A stretch of 64,000 bases of DNA from Karalla daura (lineage: Eukaryota; Chordata; Actinopteri; Chaetodontiformes; Leiognathidae). The translations under genes and the position numbers were made by a program. Within the stretch, counting starts at the first letter, position 1, and the number at the start of each line of letters is the position of its first letter. Below the pieces are notes generated by a model. That model had not been told where the DNA came from. It saw only the letters and a program-made list of their open reading frames with translations, and ran no database searches. Of the stretch, positions 54,240-64,000 are shown piece by piece. The DNA is taken from contig CM055188.1 in NCBI GenBank assembly GCA_029224185.1, forward strand, positions 28,316,914-28,380,913. Reading direction: 5' to 3'.

Positions 54240-55852
54240 ATGAGCGTGGTGGAGGTCCCGGCCGGGCTGCGGGAGCTGCTGCAGGAGTACACGGTGGAGG
54301 TGCTCCGCCGCAGACCGGCCGACCTGGTCGAGTTCGCCGTGCAGCATTTCACACAGATCCTGGAGGGGAAGAGGGACGACCAGAGGGGCAAGAGGCGCGG
54401 CGGGAAGCCCGCGCGAAAAGGCGTGACCTTTGAACCCAAGGCGAACAAGCCCAACGAGGACGAGGAGCAGGAGGAGCAGGAGGCAGAGGAGGAGGAGGAC
54501 ACTGAAAGTGAGTGTTAACGTCTCGCATCTGAACTTTGAACCACATCTTTTTAATTTGTCATACATTGACTGTCCAGGAGGAATATTATAGAAGAATGTA
54601 GGGCTCAGAACAAACAGCAGATGAATAAACAAAGACAATCCATGATTGTCAAAGAAACAGTTAGAAACAGTTAATAAAAGCACATTAATAGAAAATAACC
54701 CACGATATGAGAAGACAACAGCTATGCAGTGCAGAGATCAGATCCTTACTGTGAAATCTTCTCTCCCTCCCTCTTCCTGCAGAGTCGACCACTGGTAAAT
54801 ACAACCGCAGAGTGTCAGGTCAGTGGCTGGAACATCGACATTAATAATGAAAAACCTTGACTTCGATGAATAACGACAGTCTATCCCGATCCAGAGACGC
54901 AGGACGGGTCCTAAAACCTCATCACTTCATCATTTATTTGATGAACTCTGGACATGCAGAGGCATTTTCTGTTTATCTGGTGTCAATGATGCAGCTTAAC
55001 GTTCCTTATTCATTAAGAGCAACTTAGCTAATTTTTCTTGAACTGAGTGGGAACTGGGATGATACAGCTGTGTAGCTTGTACACATCCAACCTCACATGG
55101 TTGGGCCAGAATCAGAGGAATCAGGTATGTGTAATATCAGATATCAACCTTGTATCACCATAGTTATACTTGCAGCATCTATATTTATTTAGCTTCTCTT
55201 ACCCTTTTCTCTGTATATCTGTATATGTTTAACATTTAATAACTGCTTATAACTTCTGGCTATATGCAAACTGCATTTCACTTGAGGCTACATGCAAAGT
55301 GTTTGATTCGAGGGTTTACGTCACAAGCTGCATGTCAACACCCGGCGTTTACACGCAAATGAGGATGTGATGATGTGTTGTAGAGCCTGCTGTACATCAT
55401 AGATGATGGGGGGATGGACTGTGGTTATTTGCTCTCACTTGCCTTTTAGCAGGTCATTGTTTTAACACTGTCGGTCTCAATGCAGTCTGTGCGGAGCCGT
55501 ACAACCCCGATGACGACGAGGACGGGGACTCGGAGCCGAGGGTGGTGCACCCGAAGACGGACGAGCAGCGTCGCAGGCTGCAGGACGCCTGCAGAGACAT
55601 TTTACTGTTCAAGACCCTGGAGCAGGTAGAAAGCGTGCTCAGAAAGCACTGGCCCACCTCCCAGTCCATGCTCACTGTTTGTTTATTTTACTCTGCGGAC
55701 GAAACACAAACAGGAATCCTGGACTCCATTCATTGAAGCCTGACGGCCGTCGTTTTGTTCAGGCACACTGACCTCAACCACTGACCCAAAAAGACAGAAA
55801 GTCAGCTGTTCGAGGGCGTGACTCCTGTCCCCAGTCGGTCCCTGCCAAACAC

Positions 55853-55902
<50 letters not shown>

Positions 55903-57691
55903 GGCTCTACAAGATTCAGAACTGATTGAGAGTGACATTTTACTTCAGAAAATGAAGTAGAATTACAATTACATAAGGTATGTGAGGTGCCCTACAAAAA
56001 AAACTCTATATTTCAATATGATTTATGCATTATATATCGTATATAAAAACAATGTTAGTGTGAGCTGTTTCAATGCGGCTCCACATTTATGAAATGTGAT
56101 ACCATGTATTTCCACTGTGATCTGGCAGAAAGCGATATCCAAGACATGATCTTCTCCTTATCTTGGTATGAAAAGTAGGACAAGCTATGTCAATTTAGAC
56201 AGATTATTTCTCTTTTTTTGGTGAAAAAGGAGGACTCGATCCTTGAAAACTGTGCCCTTTTAATGAGAGTTGTAAATCATGATATTACTTAAATCACAAA
56301 TGTGTGTGTTTGTGTATGTGTAAACAGTGGTATACAAAGGTTAGTTTTACACAGGTTATTTTCTAGAGTCTCCCTGTTGATGATGATATTTACTCACAAT
56401 GTTAAGTTTAGGTTGTGATATTGCTAATGACAAATCAATCCCAGAAACGAGTGAAATCCTATAACAGTGACATGCGATTCGCTGCTCATCTTGTGTCCCT
56501 GCAGGAGCAGTTCTCGGAGGTCTTGGACGCCATGTTCGAGGTGCTGGTCAAACCTCAGGAGCACATCATCGACCAAGGAGACGACGGAGACAATTTCTAC
56601 GTGATAGAGAAGTGAGCGGCGCTTTTTGTTTGGCTCGACCCCGGGCGACCTCGCATCGCTCACATTTCCACTCCTGTGTTTGGTTTTGCGTCTCCTCCCA
56701 GGGGCGTGTATGACATTTTCGTGCAGATGGACGGCGCGAACGTGTGCGTGGGAAAGTACGACAACAAGGGGAGTTTCGGCGAGCTCGCCCTCATGTACAA
56801 CACGCCACGCGCCGCCACGATCGTAGCCACGCAGGACGGCGCCCTCTGGGCCCTGGTGAGTCCGGGGTCGGGACCAGGACGTGACTTTAACAGACCCAGG
56901 ACGAGTCCAAAACGTAAACGTTATACTCTCTTCTGTCTGTCTTCCAGGATCGAGCCACGTTCCACAGACTGATCGTTAAAAACAACGCAAAGAAGAGGAG
57001 GATGTACGAGGCCTTCATTGAGTGCGTCCCGCTGCTCAAGTCGCTTGAGGTTCGTAAGTGGAAACAAAAAACGAAAATAAAAGGGTCGAATATGAATTTG
57101 ATACTCCACTAGGGGGCTGATGTTTCTCGAACAATATTAAAAAGTCAAGTGTCAGGCAGTTTGATTGTCTTAAGAAAGAAAAAAAAACAGTTTGGATACT
57201 ATTATGAAATCTAATGGATGATGAAGAGGAAACTTTAATAATATAGCGTTACAAAGGTGTTGCAATGCATACTTTTGCAGATGTTGAAGATGTTTGTTGA
57301 TGTATAAACACATGCAAAACTCACTTTTTCATTGCTTTAGTATGTATGTTTGCATATTCGGACTGGTTCCCGACCCCTTAAGCATCAGTCTTACCACTGA
57401 GTCAGTGTTTGGTAAACTGCTTTAGTCAGGAAATGTGTCTCTGAATGTCTCTCCTCGTTATGTAACAGGGAGGTCGATTTGCATAGCCCCACCCTCACTC
57501 CTTACTCCTCAGTTATCTCGTCTTTACTTCACTCGGATGCCACAGTTTCAGAGTGATGTCAAAGTGGGAGGAGCCTAGATCGAGACCTCGTGCATGTTCT
57601 ACTTTTTCTAATTGAATTTTGCATCTCGCTCTCGCATAATAAACAACTGAGTATACGTGTGATGTCACACACACAGTGCAGAGGTGATGAG

Positions 57692-57736
<45 letters not shown>

Positions 57737-58570
57737 GTATTCTTTTGTTTTTCTCAAGCTGTCTGAGAGAATGAAGATTGTAGATGTTTTGGGAGCCCGA
57801 ATGTTCAAGGATGGAGAACGCCTAATAACACAGGTACAGAGACGGAACCTTTACATTACAATGAATACTAATAATTTAGAGAAACATATTTGATTTTATT
57901 GTTATTATTATCATTATTGTTCTCGCAATGTTTGCAGGGGGATGCAGCTGACTGCTTCTACATCGTGGAATCAGGAGAGGTGAAGATAATGATAAAAAGC
58001 AAAGTGAGAAACACTTCACCTACATCTGTATGAGATCTGAGAGACTTAGTAAATTGTGATGATGATGGTGACCTGTGTGTGTGTGTGTGTGTGTGTTGCA
58101 GACGAAGGCAGGCCAGCAGGACAACACAGAGGTGGAGGTGGCTCGATGCACCAGGGGGCAGTATTTCGGAGAGCTGGCACTGGTGACCAACAAACCTCGA
58201 GCAGCTTCAGTTTATGCTGTGGGAGAAACCAAATGTTTAGGTACGTTTCGGGGCCAGATGTGCATCTCATTTTCAAAGCTGTTGAATGAATCCAGGCATT
58301 TGGGCTGCGTTTAGTGTGGTTTTGTGCCTAAATATACTCTTTTTTATTTACTATTTAACACCACACAGATCCCATAGATCTGCATAAGCAGGACACAACA
58401 CTCCTGTTAGTGAGGAAACACTGTGTTACTTTATGTTTCTTTCAGTAATCGATGTCCAGGCCTTTGAGCGTTTGCTGGGACCCTGCATGGACATCATGAA
58501 GAGGAATATTTCCCAGTACGAAGACCAGCTGGTTGCACTTTTTGGCTCCAGTGTCGATTTAAAACACTAG
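54240..58570 (+). CDS. prkar2a: cAMP-dependent protein kinase regulatory subunit type II-alpha
   Basis: Ten exons: 54240-54507, 54783-54818, 55486-55625, 56505-56611, 56702-56855, 56948-57049, 57759-57833, 57938-58003, 58102-58240 and 58446-58570 give 403 aa (human 404). Residues 1-44 are the dimerization/docking domain that binds AKAPs (PAGLRELLQEYTVEVLR). A Glu-rich linker follows, then the inhibitor site RRVS with Ser101 as autophosphorylation residue, VHPKTDEQRRRLQDACRDIL, and two cAMP-binding domains. Their phosphate-binding cassettes are FGELALMYNTPRAA (209-222) and FGELALVTNKPRAA (338-351), with Glu211/Arg220 and Glu340/Arg349. RRVS together with slc25a20 next door favours RII-alpha over RII-beta (RRAS). 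Fish often have two prkar2a copies, and which one this is cannot be told. The exon 6 donor (GAG|GTTCGT) is weak. Confidence 0.97.
55040..55380 (+). repeat. Acidic-core dispersed repeat, copy F
   Basis: In prkar2a intron 2, plus orientation: gtgggaactgggatgataca, then gggccagaatcagaggaatc, ending gcaaatgaggatgtgatgat at 55355. The last word, 22 identical bases including the following gt, also occurs at 12533 in gdi intron 3. Confidence 0.6.
55854..55899 (+). repeat. (CA)n microsatellite in prkar2a intron 3
   Basis: About 22 CA units. A second CA run lies in intron 6 (57692-57734) and a complementary GT run at the exon 9 acceptor (58074-58096). Confidence 0.97.
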
Positions 58571-58824
58571 AACGTGTAGTTTTAAAAGAAAAGTAGCATT
58601 TAAGTCAAACATAGAGCATGTAACACGTGATTATCTCCCCTTTGAGGTAAATGTAACATATAGCCTCCTCCTGTTATATTAAGGCAAGAGTGCTGCTCTT
58701 TATAGAAGTCTGCAGTTAGAAAGTTGTGAATGAGTCTCCTACTCTAGTTTCTGGTTTTCAGATCAACGTTCCTTTTCTTTTAAGGTTGTGATGGTGGATT
58801 TTATAGTTGTAAATGATAACGTAT

Positions 58825-58830
58825 AATAAA
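58825..58830 (+). terminator. Poly(A) signal of prkar2a (AATAAA)
   Basis: Canonical AATAAA, 255 bases after the stop, followed downstream by GT- and T-rich sequence (gatggtgtttttctgcttg). Confidence 0.65.
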
Positions 58831-59998
58831 AGATTAAGCCCTGATGGTGTTTTTCTGCTTGCTCCCAACACTTCCATGGCCTGCGGGGGAAACTCAAAAT
58901 GAGCCAGCTTTGATGTTTATCACAACATCTGCACTCTACCACTTAAAATGCTTCATCCGCAGCAATTATTGTCGAGCTCTTTTTCCGAGCACTCTGTTGC
59001 TCTTTCTTGCCTGGGTGGATGAAACCGTCACCTCCCGAGTTCCAACTCCAGACTCGACCAAAGGTGTGTTTCTGAATGAGGTTCTCTCCAGTTTCCTCCC
59101 ATAGTTCAAAAACATGCATGTTTAGGTCAAATGGAGACTATAAATTGCACCTAGGGGTGAATCAAAGTGTATAATGTGCTGTCCTGTGACTCTCTGACAC
59201 ACTGGTATTAAAAAAAACAAACATCAAAACAGGATTATGGGATTGGAGGAACGACACTGTGCCGCTCCTCTGAGGCTGACAGCCTCTACTCCCAGTTCCA
59301 CCCTCGTCCCTGATGAACTGGCAGCTGATAAAAGGAGTATATGGGACACCGTCTCTCTCTCTCTGCCATGTTGTCAGTTGTCTGTCTGGCCTATTTGCTG
59401 CATGCGAGTTGGTCAAATTTCAGCCAGGAGTCGATGCTTTATCTCAATCCCTCTTCTCCTGGGATCTCAGCATTGTGTAGCTTCACCCTCCCATCCCAGA
59501 CCAGGCTGGCGTCGGATGGATTGCAGAATTGTAAATCTTTCCCAGTCTCTGCATCTTTCCTCCCAGTGTGTCTCCCAGATGAATGGGCCACAGAGCTGCA
59601 CACACACACACACACACACACACATCACACCTTTCCAACAGACTTCACACCTTCCTGACGCAGACTTGATGTGACATCACCGCAGGCAGATTATCAGACA
59701 TGACACAGCTCCATCTGGAGACACATAAGGCTTTCCCTGTGCTTCCCAAAACTGTGTAAAATCAGTACTAATCCCACAGCTACAATGTTGCAAGAGTACA
59801 ATCGGCTTAAAGGAGAGTTTTCACTTGTGAACCAAAGTTACTCAGGTGAAATTGATGATTTACCGTGCTGTGTTGAGGCTGATACTCTACCAATGGTAAC
59901 TTCCTGTTGTTCTGTCATTTGTATGAAATCAAAGTGTTATCATTGCTGTCCTTTATGCTACATGATAGCTATGTTGTTAAATGAAAAGGCACTATTGC

Positions 59999-60001
<3 letters not shown>

Positions 60002-60070
<69 letters not shown>
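60002..60070 (+). repeat. (CA)34 microsatellite
   Basis: Uninterrupted CA run between prkar2a and spen, just beyond the predicted spen 3' end. Confidence 0.97.
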
Positions 60071-60073
<3 letters not shown>

Positions 60074-60123
60074 TATATAAAAGAATAAATGATTAAGTGT
60101 TCGGTATTAATATTTTCTAGAGT

Positions 60124-60129
60124 TTTATT
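60124..60129 (-). terminator. Candidate poly(A) signal of spen
   Basis: AATAAA on the minus strand, about 920 bases past the spen stop codon. It is the first clear canonical signal I see. Confidence 0.45.
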
Positions 60130-61047
60130 TGAGTTAACAAAATATGAAGTGCCATCAGCAGACTCCACAGGAGAGTTTGCCAACCTTCTTGTGTTACAAT
60201 TATTTACACCCAAAAATCAAGGATACCCATCCAAATTTCCACACGTTGCATTCTGGTAAATTTAAGTCTCTGTCAAGTTCATCCAAGCTCCACTGTCAAA
60301 GTTAAATATTCAAAATATTTACAATGTCCTGTATTTAAACTCTCCCAAGTCATACTGTAGCTTGTTCAATGCAAAGGCAGGTTTAACTGCTTCAGTAGTG
60401 TGAGAAGATGAACAGAGCTGGTGGAATTACAGGAGCTGTTAAATCGAACGTGGTCCTCTACGGGGTCTCCATATCTTTACAAGGTCTTCCTCTTACGAAA
60501 CCAGAGCGAGGAAGTCTGTACATGATTCTTTGAACATATATGCTGAAATAGCTTTTGAGTCATTGCAGTAGAAGAGCTTCCGTGATCGTCTCTCGTAAGC
60601 AAAATAAAATAAACGTGACAATCGAGAAAGAAAGAGATGAAAAAAGAAACAAAAACAAAGGCCACCCAACAGACACACCCATTCCTATTTAACAAAAACA
60701 AAAACAAAAAAAACAAAAAAAAAGGTTTTCTTCAGAGCATCTCGGAACATTTAACTCAAATAAATAAAAATACAGCAAATAAGACTTCTGGTTTGGTCCA
60801 TCCCTGAGTTCTTTTTGAGAAGGACAAAAACACCAGAGCAACTAATATGAAAAGACTTGATGATGAAACATAGAAAAAAAAGCGAAAAATAGTTTTTTTA
60901 ATGTATACATCCTAACACATTCCCAATGTGTCCAGACAAAAAGAAGAGGAAAAAAAAGAAAAAAATCGAAAAAGAAAGAAAGAAATTTTCCTATTCCTCT
61001 GGGTTCCTGAGGCTCATCGGCGAGAACGTGGTTCCCACAGGTGAGGG

Positions 61048-64000
61048 TCACACAGAGGTGATGACAATCATGAGGTGTGGCGAGATGCTGGAGATCCTAT
61101 CGAGAAGGTCGGGGGCGAGCTGCGTCAAGTGGCTCTCTGAAAAATCACATGGTGGGAAGATCTGGAGCACGTAGGCAGGCTGAAACGACAGAAAAGACGA
61201 TCAGTGTCGCCATCACAATGATGCGGGTGATTCCAGACATTTTTTTAACCATTAATAACATTATAATTTAGAGCACTCAGGTTTCATTGCGTACCAAGAA
61301 CATGCCGCTGTATTGGACTTTGTGAGATTGTGAAAAACTGTGTACACTTTCCCGTAAATAATCAATTGGACCAGGTTAAAAAAGAAAGGAGAAATTGTTG
61401 GATTTTTTTTTCTTTAATTATCTATGGCTCAGATGTCACTCAACCTTTAAATTAGAGCAAATGTCACTGCAATTTTCTACATCTGTTCAAAATCATCTTT
61501 CAATCTATATTTTCCATTTTATGAATAATAATAATGCTAAAAATAAAAAAGTATATATACATAATCTAAAAATAATAAATATCTATATATAAATAATATT
61601 TAAAAATATTTAAAGAAAAAAATAGAATATTAAAAAATAATATTTAAGTTAAATAAAATAAAATAAAATAAAATAAAATAAAACAAAATAAAATAAAATA
61701 AAAATCACATCCATGTTTGAGTCATAGTTAATTTGAAATCCACTGGCTGTCTTCAAAGCCAAATAGGAAATTTAGGCTGTATCACCCTGCCCCCTTCACC
61801 CAGCAGACTGCTATAGTAACACAATGTAAACAACAGATTTTTTTTAAAAAAAGCTTCTGTTCTCCTTGTGTATTCTCCACGGGCCAGTTGTTTTTAGGCA
61901 CCTGATAGAAATGAACACGTCCTACCTGATTAGACCCTGGATTGGGGATGTTGATGATACCAGCAGCCAACTTTGCCTGCAAGTAGTTGATGAACGCAGC
62001 CTTCAGAGCTTGAGTTTGGGTCACGACATCCTCTTGATCACGTCCACATGGCAGAGCAAGTAGAAGACAGAAGTCGCTGTCGCCCTGTAAAGGTGAAACC
62101 GCTGTTTGAGCCCAGATCTGATTAAACTCAAAGGACGATTTAGACGAAAAAAGAGAAGGACACCTACCGTCATTCTTCGGGCCACACTTTCCAGCTGTGA
62201 CGCTTCCAGTCTCATTCGCTGGACAATCCTGAGCAACGCACCTCCTTCTTGTAAGGGCAGGGAACGATGAGCCAGAGCTTTGTTGCCGCAGACAAAATGC
62301 AGCTGGACAGCGGCTGTGTCATTTTTCAGTGCGAGCAGACCTTGCCACACAATCGGGTATTTCTGCTCAGACAAACACAGAAATACATTTCTCAATCGGG
62401 CCATTCCCTACAGACAAAAAAAACACCACTTTACATGAACCATAACACTTGTCTCACCGTGAGCAACTGCACCATTTTACCAGGTTGTGTCGCCTTGTCG
62501 TCTGGTTTTGGCTGGATGTCTGCACCCTGAGAATTTAAGAAAACATTGCCATGAAGTTTCTCTGTACCAAGATATGGATCATTTAAGACCATCACCTTAT
62601 GAAAAGTTATTTCTTTCCAACAAAGCTGACTCACCATGGTTGGTGTGGCATTTATTGTTGGTTGGGCAACCGGTCCAACCGATGTCGTCTCTGGTATCTG
62701 AGGGTGGATGCCTCTTGGGTTTGTGTACATCCCTGAATACTCAGGGAATGAGCCACTTGTTCCTGGTGTCATCAGCTGGATCCTCTGTGGAGATGCCATT
62801 GCTTGTCCTGACTGCCTGATCCCCATCATGCCATCTTTGTGAAGAGGAGAGAGGGCCCTCTTTGCCTCCATCGGCTTTGTGATGTCCTTCTCTGTCACTC
62901 CTTTAGGCAACACGTGCGCTCTTGGAGAAAGGGAGAGGGGAAGATTGGAGGGTGCTGAAGATGGGGGGAGACTGTCTTGAATGTGGGCAGAGTGAGGGTC
63001 CCCTTGTTGGTGCAACAGAACGCGCCCATCTCTTTGTACAGTCATGTACGGCTCCAGCTGTACACTTCCACGCATTGTTCCTCGTGGATCTGTCTCAGAT
63101 TTCAGCTGCGAGGCCGGCTGTCTTCCTGGGGGTGGGATAAAGTGCCTGGCTTCTTCCTGTTCCCCCTCATGAGGCCTCAAAGAGCCAGGGTTGACCTTGA
63201 GGACCTTGTCTCTGCCGACGCCCTGGGGTGAAGTGGGCCGCGGCTGCATGGATCCAGACCATGGAGAGGTGAGAGGCTCGCTGTGCATGCCGTAACTCAT
63301 CACAGAGAGAGGCGGAGTGTTGACACGAGCGTCTCCTTGGACAAGGTGGCCCACTGGGATGGACGGGTTGACACGGTGAGGAGACATCCTTCCTAGGCTT
63401 CCTGGCACACTGTGAGGTGGCATGATGACTGACTGTTCTGGATGATGGACACTGGGAATATACTGCTGCATGGGAGGTAGCACTGTGGGCAGCATCACTG
63501 GTATGCCCTTGGGTGAAGAGGAACCAATGGGCGAAGACACTTTAGTAAATGGGGAGTGTGGATGACCCGACTTCCGGGGTGAACGTGGTTCCTGTTTGGC
63601 CCCACTGATATGTGAGGGAGCTCTTTCACCAGCTGTGGAAACAAAGCCTACATGGTTGCCAGGTGGAGAGGGCAAATGGGGGCTTATGGCAGGACTTATA
63701 GCCGCAGTCCAGGATGGTTTAGTTCCATCTGAGCCATGAGAATCGGCACTGTCCATTTTCTTCTGGTGTTTCATCGGCATGTAGTCTTGATGGTATCCCA
63801 TTACTTGTGGGTTACTCTGAGCAAGACGCTTCACTACTCCTTGAGTTCCCGATTGGTAAGCAGACTCCATCTTCTCCAAACCAGCGCCCTCCTGAGTCAT
63901 GGAGGACAAGGTTGACTGCATCTTTCCAGTATGTCCATGGTCTGCCTGTGCAGAAGGCCCCTTCTGAAGCCCTGAATGAGTGTGGCCATACATCTCCTGT
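61048..64000 (-). CDS. spen: Msx2-interacting protein SPEN (SHARP), C-terminal part with SPOC domain
   Basis: Five minus-strand exons: >64000-62635 (5' end beyond the window), 62526-62458, 62362-62168, 62084-61926 and 61179-61048. All joins are phase 0. The large exon gives at least 455 residues of low-complexity Pro/Ser/His-rich sequence typical of SPEN upstream of SPOC (TKVSSPIGSSSPKGIPVMLP, RMSPHRVNPSIPVGHLVQGD). The rest is the SPOC domain: KYPIVWQGLLALKNDTAAVQ, LRIVQRMRLEASQLE, CLLLALPCGRDQEDV, GIINIPNPGSNQPAYVLQIF, and the end SPHLMIVITSV. The domain binds SMRT/NCoR LSD motifs; the Lys of ALKND and the Arg pair of QRMRLE that form the phosphoserine-binding patch are present. SPEN represses transcription at Notch targets and in RNA-guided silencing. 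The N-terminal RRM domains lie outside the window. Confidence 0.97.
61650..61702 (+). repeat. (AAAAT)n simple repeat in the last spen intron
   Basis: About ten AAAAT units with one C substitution, embedded in a 300-base A/T-only stretch (61500-61705) between the last two spen exons. Confidence 0.95.

Larger units (their letters stand above)
58571..61047. other. prkar2a and spen 3' UTRs and intergenic space
   Basis: The genes are tail to tail. The prkar2a 3' UTR probably ends near AATAAA at 58825. A fish repeat remnant with aaaacatgcatgtttaggtc and attgcacctaggggtgaat is at 59105-59165, CA runs at 59599-59624 and 60003-60070. From about 60120 to 61047 the minus strand is probably spen 3' UTR, with A/T-rich simple runs at 60690-60722 and 60940-60985. 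No other gene was recognised. Confidence 0.6.

Noticed and set aside
62267..63231. Plus-strand frames of 72-110 aa across the spen region
   Set aside because: They are antisense shadows of the long spen exon, which is open for more than 1.3 kb and matches SPEN.

Overview
The window is nuclear DNA of a teleost fish, probably a percomorph. Protein-coding genes are split by compact GT-AG introns, di- and tetranucleotide microsatellites are very dense, Tc1-like and other typical fish repeats are present, and all seven genes align with vertebrate families. I see no bacterial, viral or organellar genes.

Layout from left to right: tmem43 (minus, 3' part beyond the left edge, coding 677-5447); a 5.6 kb gene-free block of nested repeats (5448-11044); a complete GDI-family gene, probably gdi3 (plus, 11045-16067, 441 aa); ndufaf3 (minus, 17855-22989, 186 aa); nckipsd/SPIN90 (plus, 23961-38485, 740 aa); slc25a20 (plus, 42745-51911, 301 aa); prkar2a (plus, 54240-58570, 403 aa); and the 3' part of spen (minus, 61048 to beyond the right edge). 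I joined exons by hand. Reading frame and splice phase agree at every junction, and the lengths match the mammalian proteins (301 aa for SLC25A20, 404 for PRKAR2A, 184 for NDUFAF3, 722 for NCKIPSD).

These genes are neighbours, not an operon. From memory of the human map, NDUFAF3, NCKIPSD, SLC25A20 and PRKAR2A all lie on 3p21.31, so this part looks like an old vertebrate linkage group. ndufaf3 and nckipsd are head to head with about 970 bp between start codons. gdi/ndufaf3 and prkar2a/spen are tail to tail.

I found no exotic new system. The points most worth a second look are: (1) a dispersed repeat family, at least eight decayed copies in 64 kb, whose core can be read as an acidic Ser/Asp/Glu peptide and which I cannot name; (2) long (GT)n tracts standing where the polypyrimidine tract should be at several 3' splice sites, plus a GC-AG intron in the gdi gene; (3) a perfect four-copy DR1 array of nuclear-receptor half-sites ending 8 bp before the prkar2a start codon; (4) RFX X-box-like palindromes and a 31-bp tandem repeat in slc25a20 intron sequence; (5) a tandem triplication of a Tc1-transposase-derived block. 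Repeat boundaries are approximate because they were judged by eye.
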